Shown here: piece after piece, positions 26,592 through 35,158 of the stretch | How the letters are laid out: each line of letters opens with the position of its first letter | Numbering within the stretch: position 1 is the first letter of the stretch | Assembly (NCBI RefSeq): GCF_024495425.1 | Contig: NZ_JANHJR010000001.1 | Location: 744,001 to 808,000, forward strand | DNA: 64,000 bases | Direction of reading: 5' to 3' | Source: Haloarchaeobius litoreus | GTDB lineage: Archaea; Halobacteriota; Halobacteria; Halobacteriales; Natrialbaceae | Position numbers and translations under genes: made by a program | Notes under the pieces: model-generated | Seen by the model: the letters and a program-made list of their open reading frames with translations, nothing else | Database searches by the model: none | Told to the model about the DNA's origin: nothing

Positions 26592-27077
26592 GTGAGCGTC
26601 AACGTCGACACGCGCGTCGTCTCCCCCGGAAGCGACGAGTACGTCGAGGATGCGTGGCGCCTGAAAGAGCGCATCCGCCGCGATGAGGACGTACTCAAGC
26701 AGCGCAAGAGCTTCTTCACCGACGCGTATCGCCGGTCGAAGGTCCACCTTCTTCTGGACGAGGGGGCCGACCAGCCGGTCATCGGGTTCGCCGCGGTCCG
26801 CCGCGACGGCTACATACTCTTTCTCGCCGTCGATCCGAACTATCGCGGCGAGGACATCGGGAAACGCCTCGTCGCGCGGGTCGCGGAGGAGCATCGCACC
26901 GTCACGTGCCACGCACGCACCAGCAACGAGAACGCCCTGCGATTCTACGAGCACCTCGGTTTCGACATCAAGCGACGCATCGACAACTACTACGAGGACG
27001 GCGGCGACGCGTACTACCTGAAACTCGGTGACGACGTGAGCATCACGGGTCGTCTCTCCGAGTTCATGCGTCGCTGA
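26592..27077 (+). CDS. GNAT-family N-acetyltransferase
   Basis: A 161-aa GNAT acetyltransferase. The acetyl-CoA loop is RGEDIGKRLVAR (about 91-102), preceded by the strand ILFLAVDPNY. The later motif SNENALRFYEHLGFDIKRRI matches the C-terminal half of the fold. The substrate is unknown; such small archaeal members acetylate protein N-termini, lysines or small amines. The GTG start is set by a strong TATA box 28 nt upstream. The next gene is priS, 53 nt downstream on the same strand. A run of related small GNATs beside priS was not checked in other genomes. Confidence 0.85.
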   Translation: MSVNVDTRVVSPGSDEYVEDAWRLKERIRRDEDVLKQRKSFFTDAYRRSKVHLLLDEGADQPVIGFAAVRRDGYILFLAVDPNYRGEDIGKRLVARVAEEHRTVTCHARTSNENALRFYEHLGFDIKRRIDNYYEDGGDAYYLKLGDDVSITGRLSEFMRR

Positions 27078-27130
27078 CCCGGGTTGACTCCGCAAGGTTT
27101 GTACGACCCCCTTCCGAACCAACGAGAGCC

Positions 27131-28303
27131 ATGAACGAGCGCACCCGACGATACCTCCGCGGTCGCTTCGGCGACCACTACCGGGGGACGGAGCTCTCTC
27201 CGCCGCCCGAGCCGAACGAGCGCGAGTGGGGGTACATCACCTGGTCGTCGGGTGGCACGACGATGATCCGACATCACTCTTGGCTGGAGGTCGGCGACCT
27301 CGGCACGTTCCTCACGGACGAGCGGCCGCGACACGTCTACTTCTCCGCGGGCCGCTACGACGACCCCGGCGCAGGCTCGATGTCGGAGAAGGGCTGGCGC
27401 GGGTCGGACCTCGTGTTCGACCTCGACGCCGACCACCTGCCGGGTGTCGACCCGGACGAGGACAGCTACGCGGAGATGCTCGCGGTCTGCAAGGACGCCC
27501 TGCTGCGGCTGCTCGACCTGCTCGAGACCGACTTCGGCTTCGAGGACCTGACAGTGACCTTCTCCGGCGGTCGGGGCTACCACGTCCACGTCCGCGACGA
27601 CGGCGTCGACGCGCTCGACCGCGGCCATCGGCGCGATATCGTGGACTACGTGATGGCCAACGACGTGGACTTCGAGTCGCTGGTCGACCGCGAGTCCGTC
27701 GCCGGGCTGGGGCTGAAGAACCCGACCGACAAGCGCAGCCTCGACACGACGGGCGGCTGGGGCCGGCGCGTCCACGACCGGCTGCTCGCGTTCGTCGACG
27801 AGGTACGCGAACTGCCCGAGGACGAGGCCCGCGACCGGCTCCAGTCGTTCGAGGGAATCGGTACGGGCCGGTCGAAGAAGCTCGTGGAGGTGCTCGACGA
27901 CCGGTACGACGAGCTCGCGGCCGGCAACCTCGACGTCCACCCGACGGTCGTCCGGCTCGCCGACATCTTCGCACAGGAGACGTTCGACGCCGAGACGGCA
28001 CCCATCGACGAGCCGGTGACGACGGACATCAACCGGCTCATCCGGCTGCCGGGGAGCCTGCACGGCGGCACCGGCCTCGCGGTGACGCGCATCCCCCGGG
28101 ACGAGGTCGCCGAGTTCGACCCGCTCCACGACGCCGTCCCGGGGACGTTCGTCGGGAACGACATCGAGGTGACGGTCGAGGAGGCCACCGACGTCGAACT
28201 CGGCGGCGGTAGCTTTACGGTGGAGGCAGGCACACAGACTGTACCGGAGTACGTGGGCGTGTTCTTGATGGCCCGCGGCCGCGCCGAGAAGGGGAAAGAA
28301 TGA
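27131..28303 (+). CDS. priS: DNA primase small (catalytic) subunit PriS
   Basis: A 390-aa archaeal/eukaryotic-type primase catalytic subunit that starts RNA/DNA primers for replication with PriL. The catalytic acidic motif DLDAD is at 97-101, followed by the nucleotide-binding TFSGGRGYHVHV (about 140-151) and, near the C-terminus, INRLIRLPGSLHGGTGL, typical of AEP primases. Length is normal. The stop overlaps the start of gins51 by 4 nt (ATGA), a coupling that fits the replisome role of both products. The PriL gene is not in the window. Confidence 0.97.
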   Translation: MNERTRRYLRGRFGDHYRGTELSPPPEPNEREWGYITWSSGGTTMIRHHSWLEVGDLGTFLTDERPRHVYFSAGRYDDPGAGSMSEKGWRGSDLVFDLDADHLPGVDPDEDSYAEMLAVCKDALLRLLDLLETDFGFEDLTVTFSGGRGYHVHVRDDGVDALDRGHRRDIVDYVMANDVDFESLVDRESVAGLGLKNPTDKRSLDTTGGWGRRVHDRLLAFVDEVRELPEDEARDRLQSFEGIGTGRSKKLVEVLDDRYDELAAGNLDVHPTVVRLADIFAQETFDAETAPIDEPVTTDINRLIRLPGSLHGGTGLAVTRIPRDEVAEFDPLHDAVPGTFVGNDIEVTVEEATDVELGGGSFTVEAGTQTVPEYVGVFLMARGRAEKGKE

Positions 28304-29334
28304 ATCTGGACGAACTGCGCTCTGCGCTCGACACGGAACGACAGAAGGGTGGCCTCCAGGGGTTGCGCGACTCCTTCTACCAGGAGGTCGCGGCGTTCGT
28401 CGAGGAGCTGAAACGGGAGCGTGACCGCATCGCCCAGGAGTCCGACGACCCGTTCGGCTCGCCCGAGGTCCAGCGCCTGACCGACGAGATAGACACCGCG
28501 CGCTCGACTGCCGAATCGCTCTACGAGCGCCGCCTCGGGAAGCTGGTCAAGCAGGCCAGCCTCGCCGCCGCCGACATGGCGAGCATGGACCAGGTCAAGG
28601 GCCTCACCGACGAGGAGCGCGCCCTGTACGACGACCTCGTCGAGCGTATCGAGGGCAACAAGGACCACATGTTCGACGTCATCGCGGGCGAGGCGTCGAC
28701 GACACCGGCCGTCGCGGGCGACGACTCCCCGACTCACCACCCCGAAGACGGGATGGACCGGGACACCGATGCGACACCGTCCGAGCCGGTACCCGAACCG
28801 GCCGCGCGGGAGACGGAGGACACGACCTCCGCGTCAGAGACCCCGGCAGGTGCGGACGCGACGGCCCCACAGGACGAGACGTCGTCGCCGGCCGCACCGG
28901 AGCCCGACGACGACCGCGCGCCCGACGTGGCGGCAGCGGAGGCGAGCGCGATCGCGGGCGGTGACGGGGCCGAGGCGGGCGGCGACGGCGTCAGCGCCGC
29001 CGACGTGATGGGTGAGACGCCGTCGACCAGCGAGACACCGTCGTCGGGCGACCCGGCCACGGACGGCTCGGGCGTCGCCACGCAGTCCACGGAGGCGGCC
29101 GCCGAGCCGGTTCCGGCTGGTGGCGCGTCCGAGGGGACACCGGCTGGCGCGTCTTCGACGGCGGGGGCGGGCGACGACGTGGAGCGGACGACCGTCCGCA
29201 TCACGGACGAGGTCGGGGAGATATTCGGCGTCGACCAGCGCGAGTACAGCCTCGACGCGGACGACGTGGTGACGCTCCCGACGGCCAACGCGGAGCCGCT
29301 GCTCGACCGCGAGGCCGCAGAGAAACTCGACTGA
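28300..29334 (+). CDS. GINS replication complex subunit Gins51
   Basis: A 344-aa haloarchaeal Gins51 (Sld5/Psf1-like), part of the GINS complex that bridges MCM helicase, primase and polymerase. Residues 1-130 form the helical A domain (MNLDELRSALDTERQKGGLQ..., LYERRLGKLVKQASLAAADM). Residues about 135-285 are a very long, acidic Ala/Thr/Pro/Ser-rich linker. Residues about 290-344 are the small B domain (VRITDEVGEIFGVDQREYSL). The A-linker-B order is that of Sld5/Gins51. The linker is unusually long, so the protein is much larger than the roughly 200 residues of most archaeal homologues. It is coupled to priS by ATGA. Confidence 0.9.
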   Translation: MNLDELRSALDTERQKGGLQGLRDSFYQEVAAFVEELKRERDRIAQESDDPFGSPEVQRLTDEIDTARSTAESLYERRLGKLVKQASLAAADMASMDQVKGLTDEERALYDDLVERIEGNKDHMFDVIAGEASTTPAVAGDDSPTHHPEDGMDRDTDATPSEPVPEPAARETEDTTSASETPAGADATAPQDETSSPAAPEPDDDRAPDVAAAEASAIAGGDGAEAGGDGVSAADVMGETPSTSETPSSGDPATDGSGVATQSTEAAAEPVPAGGASEGTPAGASSTAGAGDDVERTTVRITDEVGEIFGVDQREYSLDADDVVTLPTANAEPLLDREAAEKLD

Positions 29335-29404
29335 GCAGTCCGATCACGGGACGTTCTCACACAGTTCCAGTAGCTTCTTCTCGCGGAGCATCGTAGCCGG
29401 GGCC

Positions 29405-29908
29405 ATGACCGAGACGGAGGCAGGGGACTCGGCGGAGCACGACCACTTAGCGACGGCTGGCACGGTCGAGGCGATCCACATCGCGTCCGAGTCGGGCGAA
29501 CCCGTCGAGCCCGTCGAACGGGTCGAGGCCGTCGCCGAGACGGGCCTGCGCGGAGACCGCTACTTCGACGAGGGTGGTACGTTCTCCGACGGCACGCCCC
29601 GTGGCATCACGCTTATCGAGGCGGAGGCCATCGAAGCCGCCGAGACCGACTACGGCGTCGACGTGAGTGACGGCCGCCACCGCCGGAACGTGACGACGCG
29701 CGGGGTCGCGCTGAACCACCACGTCGGCGAGGAGTTCACGGTCGGCGACGCGGTCTGTCGCGGTGTCGAACTCTGCGAGCCCTGTTCGTACCTGGAGGGA
29801 CTCACCGAGGACGGCGTCGCCCGGTCGCTCGTCCATCGGGGCGGCCTGCGGGCGACCATCGTCGAGTCCGGGACGCTGGCCGTCGGCGACACCGTCGAGC
29901 CGAGGTGA
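29405..29908 (+). CDS. MOSC-domain protein
   Basis: A 167-aa single MOSC domain (molybdenum-cofactor sulfurase C-terminal). Family features are ETGLRGDRYFDEGGTFSDG, ITLIEAEAIEAAE, RRNVTTRGVALN, and the conserved Cys in GVELCEPCSYLEGL, followed by RGGLRATI. MOSC proteins bind the molybdenum cofactor or transfer sulfur. Single-domain forms such as YiiM reduce N-hydroxylated compounds with a molybdoreductase partner. No Moco gene is adjacent, so its partner is unknown. Confidence 0.9.
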   Translation: MTETEAGDSAEHDHLATAGTVEAIHIASESGEPVEPVERVEAVAETGLRGDRYFDEGGTFSDGTPRGITLIEAEAIEAAETDYGVDVSDGRHRRNVTTRGVALNHHVGEEFTVGDAVCRGVELCEPCSYLEGLTEDGVARSLVHRGGLRATIVESGTLAVGDTVEPR

Positions 29909-29959
29909 GCGCTCGCCGGAAACGAAATCCGTTTTACCCGTCGTTTCCTTCCCGTGTCT

Positions 29960-30415
29960 ATGCTCGACATCGGCGCGGCGGCTCCGGACTTCGAACTGCC
30001 GGACCAGAACGGTGACCTCGTATCGCTCTCCGACTACCGCGGACAGACGGTCGTCCTCTGGTTCTACCCCCGGGCGAACACCGAGGGCTGCACGATGGAG
30101 GCCTGCTCGTTCCGCGACAACTGGGACGCCTTCGAGGACCGCGACATCGCGGTGCTCGGCGTCAGCGACGACGATGTCGCCGACCTCAAGACGTTCGAGG
30201 AGGACCACGACCTGCCCGTCCGCCTGCTCTCGGACGAGCACGGCGAGGTCGCCACCATCTACGAGTCCTACGGCGAGAAACAGATGTTCGGCAACACGTT
30301 CGACGGCGTCTTCCGGAACACGTACGTCATCGACGAGGACGGCGACATCGCGCGCGTCTACGAGGGTGTCGACCCGGAAGCCCACGCCGAAGAGATCCTC
30401 GCGGACCTGGACTGA
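29960..30415 (+). CDS. Peroxiredoxin, BCP/PrxQ type
   Basis: A 151-aa thioredoxin-fold peroxidase that reduces H2O2 and organic peroxides. The active site reads FYPRANTEGCTMEACSFRD: the peroxidatic Cys in GCT, followed four residues later by a second Cys, the PrxQ/BCP arrangement. The conserved upstream DFELPDQNGDLVSLSDYRG and downstream GVSDDD are present. ATG 29960 is chosen because CGTTTTACC (29930-29938) is about 26-29 nt upstream; GTG 29954 would add two residues. It protects against oxidative stress in the cytoplasm. Confidence 0.94.
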   Translation: MLDIGAAAPDFELPDQNGDLVSLSDYRGQTVVLWFYPRANTEGCTMEACSFRDNWDAFEDRDIAVLGVSDDDVADLKTFEEDHDLPVRLLSDEHGEVATIYESYGEKQMFGNTFDGVFRNTYVIDEDGDIARVYEGVDPEAHAEEILADLD

Positions 30416-30419
30416 GACG

Positions 30420-32684
30420 TTACTGGAACGTCCGGCCGAGCTGCTCTTCCTCCGTCAGGACCTCTTCGCGGCCGAAGCGCTTCTCGATCTCCTCGTAGCG
30501 ATCCTTGACCTCCTGGGTGACGCTCGCCACCACCTCGTCCATCGCCTGCTCGAAGTGATCGGCAGTGATGCGGACGTTGCCGACGGATTCGGCCATCTCC
30601 TCCGGCTCGACGGAGTTGATGAACTCGCGGGTCGCGGCGAGCGACGCCTCGCGGCAGACCGCCTCGATGTCGGCACCGACGTAGCCCTCGGTGCGCGCGG
30701 CGAGGTCCTCGAGGTCCACATCGTCCGCGAGCGGCTTGTTGCGGGTGTGCACCTCGAAGATGCGCTTGCGGCCCTCCTCGTCGGGGACGGGCACGTGGAC
30801 GTGGCGGTCCAGCCGCCCGGGGCGCAACAGCGCGTCGTCCATCAGGTCCGGGCGGTTCGTCGTCGCGATGACGACGACGTCCTCCAGGTCCTCCAGCCCG
30901 TCGAGCTCCGTCAGGAGCTGTGAGACGACGCGCTCGCCGACGCCGGAGTCACCGGTCCGCGAACCGCGCTCCGTGGCGATGGAGTCGATCTCGTCGAAGA
31001 AGATGACCGTCGGGGCGTTCGAGCGTGCCTTGTCGAACACCTCGCGGACGCCCTTCTCCGACTCGCCGACGTACTTGTTCAGCAGCTCCGGCCCCTTGAT
31101 GGAGATGAAGTTGCTGTTGGCCTCGTTGGCGACGGCCTTCGCGAGCAGCGTCTTGCCGGTCCCGGGCGGGCCGTACATCAGCACGCCGCGGGCGGCTTCG
31201 AGGTCCATCGCCTGGAACACGTCGCCGTAGTCGAGCGGCCACTGGATGGTCTCGCGGAGGCGCTCTTTGGTGTCCTCCAGTCCACCGACGTCGTTCCACG
31301 TGACGTCGGGGACCTCGACGAACACCTCGCGCATCGCCGACGGCTTGACCGACTTCATCGCCTCCTTGAAGTCCCGCTCCGTCACCTTCAGGTTCTCCAG
31401 CACCTCGGCGTCGATCTCCTCCTGTTCGAGGTCGAGCTCGGGCCGGATGCGCCGGAGCGCGTTCATCGCCGACTCCTTGGCCAGGCTGGCGATGTCGGCA
31501 CCGACGAAACCGTGCGTGTTCTCGGCGTACTCCTCGAGTTCGACGCTGTCCGAGAGCGGCATCCCGCGGGTGTGGACCTGGAGGATCTCCAGGCGGCCAC
31601 CGGTGTCGGGGACGCCGATCTCGATCTCGCGGTCGAACCGGCCGCCGCGGCGGAGCGCGGGATCGAGCGCGTCGACGCGGTTGGTCGCCGCGATGACGGT
31701 GACCTGCCCGCGCTCTTCGAGGCCGTCCATCAGGCTGAGCAGCTGGGCGACGACGCGGCGCTCCACGTCGCCCGAGGCCTCCCCGCGCTTGCTGGCGATG
31801 GAGTCGATCTCGTCGATGAAGACGATGGCCGGGGCGTTCTCCTCGGCCTCCTCGAAAACCTCGCGGAGCTGCTCCTCGCTCTCGCCGTAGTACTTCGACA
31901 TGATCTCCGGCCCGGAGATGGTGTGGAAGTGGGCGTCGATCTCGTTGGCGACGGCCTTCGCGATGAGCGTCTTGCCGGTGCCCGGCGGGCCGTGCAGGAG
32001 GACGCCCTTCGGCGGTTCGATGCCGAGCTGCTGGAACAGTTCGGGGTGGCGCATCGGCAGCTCGATCATCTCGCGGACCTGGTCGAGTTCGTCGTCGAGG
32101 CCACCGATGTCCTCGTAGGTCACGTTCGGGGCACCATCGGTGCCACCCTCGCCGGCGGGACCGACCTGCTCGGCGGGCGTCTCGGAGATCTGGATGTCGG
32201 TCGAGTCCGTGATGATGACCGTCCCGGAGGGGTCGGTCGAGGCGATCTTCAGCGGGACGGACTGGCCGCTCCCGCCCATCGGACCGAACGACAGCGAGAA
32301 CGGGACGGTCTGCCCGCTGGTGACGGCCTGCCCACTGAGCTTGTCGCGGACGAGCGGGCCGATGTTCCCGCGGATACGGAGGTTCTGCGGGAGCGCGACG
32401 GTGACGCTCGTGGCGGGCTTCACGTCGGCCTTCTCGACCTCGATGCGGTCGTCGATGCCGACGTTGGCCTGCTGGCGAAGGCGTCCGTCGATGCGGACGA
32501 CGCCCTGCCCCTGGTCCTCGGGGTAGCCGGGCCAGACGCGGGCGACGGTCGTCGCGTCCTGCTTGCCGTCGAGGCGGATGTAGTCGCCGTTCTCGAGGCC
32601 GAGCTCGGCCATCGAGCCTCTGTCGATGGCGGCGAGCCCGCGCCCCGCGTCCTTCTGCTTGAGGGGTTTGACGGTGAGTTTCAT
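30420..32684 (-). CDS. cdc48: Cdc48/VAT-type AAA+ ATPase
   Basis: A 754-aa archaeal Cdc48 (VAT/p97) unfoldase. Residues 1-175 are the N-domain (double-psi barrel plus alpha-beta). D1 has the Walker A GPPGTGKT (about 232-239) and [14 protein letters not shown]2 has a second GPPGTGKT and [13 protein letters not shown], each followed by arginine-finger RPGR/RRGGRFD motifs. It hexamerises and unfolds substrates for the proteasome or remodels complexes. The C-terminus (GRTFQ) lacks a canonical HbYX proteasome-docking tail. It is coupled by ATGA to an upstream 80-aa Hsp20-like gene that carries the only visible promoter. Confidence 0.96.
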   Translation of the reverse strand: MKLTVKPLKQKDAGRGLAAIDRGSMAELGLENGDYIRLDGKQDATTVARVWPGYPEDQGQGVVRIDGRLRQQANVGIDDRIEVEKADVKPATSVTVALPQNLRIRGNIGPLVRDKLSGQAVTSGQTVPFSLSFGPMGGSGQSVPLKIASTDPSGTVIITDSTDIQISETPAEQVGPAGEGGTDGAPNVTYEDIGGLDDELDQVREMIELPMRHPELFQQLGIEPPKGVLLHGPPGTGKTLIAKAVANEIDAHFHTISGPEIMSKYYGESEEQLREVFEEAEENAPAIVFIDEIDSIASKRGEASGDVERRVVAQLLSLMDGLEERGQVTVIAATNRVDALDPALRRGGRFDREIEIGVPDTGGRLEILQVHTRGMPLSDSVELEEYAENTHGFVGADIASLAKESAMNALRRIRPELDLEQEEIDAEVLENLKVTERDFKEAMKSVKPSAMREVFVEVPDVTWNDVGGLEDTKERLRETIQWPLDYGDVFQAMDLEAARGVLMYGPPGTGKTLLAKAVANEANSNFISIKGPELLNKYVGESEKGVREVFDKARSNAPTVIFFDEIDSIATERGSRTGDSGVGERVVSQLLTELDGLEDLEDVVVIATTNRPDLMDDALLRPGRLDRHVHVPVPDEEGRKRIFEVHTRNKPLADDVDLEDLAARTEGYVGADIEAVCREASLAATREFINSVEPEEMAESVGNVRITADHFEQAMDEVVASVTQEVKDRYEEIEKRFGREEVLTEEEQLGRTFQ

Positions 32685-32923
32685 GCGTCGACCTCCACTT
32701 CGATAGTGAGGACGCCGTTTCTGATAAACGCTTGCGAGACACCGGGGACATCGAGCTCGTACTGCTCGGTCCCGCCGCCGACGACGACGACCGTGTCGCC
32801 GATGACGTCGACGGAGCCGCCGACGAATTCGTCCGCGAGGTCCACAGCCACGACGCGAGCGTCGTCGTACGAGTACTGCCGGACGAAGCGCTCGTCCTCC
32901 GCAGTGAAGTCTTGGATGTTCAT
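32681..32923 (-). CDS. Small Hsp20-fold-like protein coupled to cdc48
   Basis: An 80-aa, mostly beta protein and the first gene of the cdc48 operon (ATGA overlap). The C-terminal half ([20 protein letters not shown]) contains A-x3-N-G-V-L, the signature of the alpha-crystallin/Hsp20 domain, preceded by a [13 protein letters not shown] strand pair. It lacks the N-terminal arm and the C-terminal I-x-I/V tail of ordinary Hsp20 proteins, so it is about half their length. Haloarchaeal databases may list it under a DUF number (I recall DUF7127). A role as substrate adaptor or cochaperone of Cdc48 is inferred from the operon only. Confidence 0.75.
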   Translation of the reverse strand: MNIQDFTAEDERFVRQYSYDDARVVAVDLADEFVGGSVDVIGDTVVVVGGGTEQYELDVPGVSQAFIRNGVLTIEVEVDA

Positions 32924-32930
32924 GGGATTA

Positions 32931-32963
32931 ACTAACCTAAAGTTAGTCGCAATACTATATAAG
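32931..32963 (-). promoter_or_regulatory. Promoter of the hsp20-like/cdc48 operon with a 17-bp operator-like palindrome
   Basis: On the minus strand a strong TATA box CTTATATAGT (32954-32963) is followed about 25 nt later by ACTAAC-TTTAG-GTTAGT (32931-32947), a perfect 6-5-6 inverted repeat at the expected transcription start. The ATG at 32923 follows after about 10 nt. A site at the start point is typical of repression by blocking initiation. Confidence 0.6.
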
Positions 32964-33071
32964 TTCTTCGGCGGGGGAACCACCAGACGGTGGCGGGTTG
33001 GCTCCTGTACAGTGTATCTGCGGTTCACGAAAGACTTAGGCTTTATGCCCTCGGGCGGGCAACTTCATAGC

Positions 33072-33845
33072 ATGCAACAGGTCAGTCACCACGGTCGGAC
33101 GACGACGTTCGAGGAGTTCGACCGTGGGGGGTCCGGGGAGACAGTACTGTTCGTACACGGGAGCGGTGGGAGTCGACGGCTCTGGAAGTCACAGGCCCGA
33201 CTCGCCGACGAGTTCACCGTGGTCGCACTCGACCTCAGCGGGCACGGTGGGGCGAGCGACACCGACGCCAGCGCGGGCTTCGAGACACTGTCGGCGTACG
33301 CCGACGACGTGCTGGCCGTCGTCGAGGCGGTGGAGCCGAGCGTGCTCGTGGGGAACTCACTCGGCGGTGCCGTCGCCCTCCACATCCTCCTCGAACGCGA
33401 CGCCGAGTTCGACGGCGTCGTCCTCGCCGGCACGGGCGCGAAGCTGGCGGTGCTGGACGACCTGCGCGACTGGCTCGCCGACGACTTCGAGCGCGCCATC
33501 GAGTTCCTGCACGGCACGGACCGGCTGTTCCACAGCCCGGACGAGAGGCTCCACGAACTGTCGAAGGAGAGCATGCGTGCCTGCGGTCGGGCGGTCACGG
33601 AGCGCGACTTCCTGACCTGCCACGAGTTCGACGTGCGCGGCGAGCTCGGTGAACTGGACGTGCCGACGCTCTGTGTCGTCGGCGAGTACGACCAGCTGAC
33701 GCCGCCACACTACCACGACTACCTCGCCGAGGCGATGGACGGCCGCGTGGCCGTCGTCGAGGGCGCTGCCCACCTCACGATGCTGGAACAACCCGACGCG
33801 TTCAACAGCGCGCTCGCCCGGTTCGTGGCCCGTGTCCAGCAGTAG
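33072..33845 (+). CDS. Alpha/beta-fold hydrolase
   Basis: A 257-aa alpha/beta hydrolase with a complete catalytic triad: the oxyanion motif LFVHGSGGSRRLW (about 26-38), the nucleophile elbow VGNSLGGAVAL (Ser at about 95), the acid in VVGEYDQLTPP, and the His in EGAAHLTMLEQP. It resembles esterases or ring-cleavage hydrolases; the substrate is unknown. ATG 33072 is chosen because GGCTTTATG (33039-33047) is about 28 nt upstream. An in-frame ATG at 33045 lies inside that element and is unlikely. It converges with panB. Confidence 0.88.
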   Translation: MQQVSHHGRTTTFEEFDRGGSGETVLFVHGSGGSRRLWKSQARLADEFTVVALDLSGHGGASDTDASAGFETLSAYADDVLAVVEAVEPSVLVGNSLGGAVALHILLERDAEFDGVVLAGTGAKLAVLDDLRDWLADDFERAIEFLHGTDRLFHSPDERLHELSKESMRACGRAVTERDFLTCHEFDVRGELGELDVPTLCVVGEYDQLTPPHYHDYLAEAMDGRVAVVEGAAHLTMLEQPDAFNSALARFVARVQQ

Positions 33846-33848
33846 CTC

Positions 33849-34661
33849 TCAGTAGATGTCGTCGAGCTCGTCCTCGACGTGGCTGTGCTCCCCGGCCGGG
33901 AACTCGCCGGTCTCGACGGCCTCGCGGTACCCGTCAACGGCGTCGGCCATCGCCTCGCGCACGTCGCCGAACTCCTCGACGAACGACGGCGTCCACGACG
34001 AGAGCCCGACGGCGTCGTCGACGACGAGCACCTGTCCGTCGCAGTGCGGCCCCGCGCCGATGCCGATGGTCGGCATCGACACCGCCTCGGTCACCTCGCG
34101 GGCGACGTTCGCGGGCACGTGCTCCAGCACCAGCGAGAACGCCCCGGCCTCCTCGTGGGCGACCGCGAGGTCCAGCATCTCCGCGGCGGCCTCCTCGGTG
34201 GTGCCCTGTCGCGCGTAGCCCAGCTGGTTCACACGCTGGGGCGTGAGCCCGAGGTGGGCCATCACCGGGATGCCGAGCTGGCTCATCCGCTCGGTCAGCT
34301 CGACGGTGTGCGGCCCGGATTCGAGCTTCACCGCGTGCGCACCGGCCTCCTTCAGCATCCGCCCGGCGTTCTCGATGCTCTCCTTCTCGTCGTGCCCGTA
34401 GCTCAGGAAGGGCATGTCGGCGACGACGAGCGCATCCTCGGTCGCCCGCGAGACGGCCGCCGTCGCACTCGCCATCTCGTCCACCGTCACCGGGAGCGTC
34501 GACTCGTGCCCGAGCTTCGTGTTCCCGATGCTGTCGCCCACCAGGATCACGTCGACGCCCTGCTCGTCGACGATCTCCGCCGTCACCGCGTCGTACGCGG
34601 TCAGCATCGTGATCGGCTCGTCACCTGCCTTCTCTCGCACGTCACGCACCGTAGATCGCAT
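33849..34661 (-). CDS. panB: 3-methyl-2-oxobutanoate hydroxymethyltransferase
   Basis: A 270-aa PanB, which adds a hydroxymethyl group from methylene-tetrahydropterin to 2-oxoisovalerate to make ketopantoate, the first step to pantothenate and CoA. Signature motifs: MLTAYDAVTAEIVDEQGVD, LVGDSIGNTKLGHESTLPVT, VADMPFLSYG, AVKLESG, MAHLGLTPQ and the C-terminal IGIGAGPHCDGQVLVVDD. Start ATG 34661 is favoured over TTG 34688, which is part of a GTTTGACC element about 26 nt upstream that can act as its TATA box. Confidence 0.96.
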   Translation of the reverse strand: MRSTVRDVREKAGDEPITMLTAYDAVTAEIVDEQGVDVILVGDSIGNTKLGHESTLPVTVDEMASATAAVSRATEDALVVADMPFLSYGHDEKESIENAGRMLKEAGAHAVKLESGPHTVELTERMSQLGIPVMAHLGLTPQRVNQLGYARQGTTEEAAAEMLDLAVAHEEAGAFSLVLEHVPANVAREVTEAVSMPTIGIGAGPHCDGQVLVVDDAVGLSSWTPSFVEEFGDVREAMADAVDGYREAVETGEFPAGEHSHVEDELDDIY

Positions 34662-34758
34662 GTGCCGACGTTGCTCGGCATCGGTCAAACGCCTGCCGGT
34701 TCCGCTACGAGGCGTGTTTGCATACCACAGTGTCGGCGTCTTCGAGGGGGCGTGGAAT

Positions 34759-34775
34759 TTTACAGTATTTGTAAA
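34759..34775. promoter_or_regulatory. A/T-rich 17-bp palindrome TTTACA-N5-TGTAAA
   Basis: A perfect inverted repeat with 6-bp arms and a 5-bp spacer lies in a GC-rich gap, about 100 bp before panB. The 6-5-6 layout equals that at the cdc48 promoter, although the sequence differs. It looks like a binding site for a dimeric HTH regulator. No gene start lies close enough to assign it. Confidence 0.4.
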
Positions 34776-34840
34776 CTTCCGGTCCGACCAACCGGGTGGC
34801 GCGCGGCCGGCGAGACCATGCGAGCGGTGCGCGGTTCGGA

Positions 34841-34960
34841 GCGAGCGCCAGCGAGCGAGAACCGCGACTGCGAACGGGGAGCGTGCGACCCGTGAGCACA
34901 GCGAGCGCTAGCGAGCGAGAACCGCGACTGCGAACGGGGAGCGTGCGACCCGTGACCCCC
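34841..34960. repeat. 60-bp tandem direct duplication
   Basis: Two adjacent copies with a period of exactly 60 bp (34841-34895 and 34901-34955) share 54 of 55 bases (one C/T difference at 34850/34910 or next to it). Each begins with the GCGAGCG motif and ends in GCGTGCGACCCGTGA. Such GCGAGC-rich stretches recur in haloarchaeal intergenic DNA. There are only two copies and no spacer pattern, so this is not a CRISPR. Confidence 0.75.
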
Positions 34961-35158
34961 CGGAGTGCCCTGACTTCCGCAGATGCAAGCGGTCGGGGGA
35001 GGCGTGGTGCGGTCGCGGTGGGCGGTCCCTTCCGGTCGTTCGCCGTTCCAGTCGCTCGGGGTAAGGGTAGCAGGACGCTTCGAGCCGCCGACAGCCGTCA
35101 CGAACAGCGTCACCAGAAAATCGGCAGACCTTACCTGCTGGCCCGGTGAGCACCGTCT

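Larger units (their letters stand above)
34662..35158. other. 497-bp gap without a supportable gene
   Basis: Reading from the panB start, the gap holds the panB promoter (GTTTGACC, 34683-34690), an A/T-rich 17-bp palindrome (34759-34775), a 60-bp tandem duplication (34841-34960) and the promoter of the next gene (ACCTTACC, 35128-35135). The open frames here are Arg/Ser-rich and cross the duplication, so they are not coding by composition. GGTAAGG (35060-35066) can pair with CCTTACC (35129-35135), and AGCAGG (35069-35074) with CCTGCT (35134-35139), but not both at once. A small RNA cannot be excluded. Confidence 0.5.

Noticed and set aside
33045-33845. Earlier ATG for the alpha/beta hydrolase
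   Set aside because: ATG 33045 lies inside the TATA-like CTTTATG element that is correctly spaced for ATG 33072.
34841-34960. Possible CRISPR array
   Set aside because: Only two adjacent copies with no unique spacers and no cas genes nearby.
34796-35149. Open frames across the 60-bp duplication
   Set aside because: The translated product repeats Arg/Ser-rich sequence with no acidic bias, and promoters of both neighbours cut through it.
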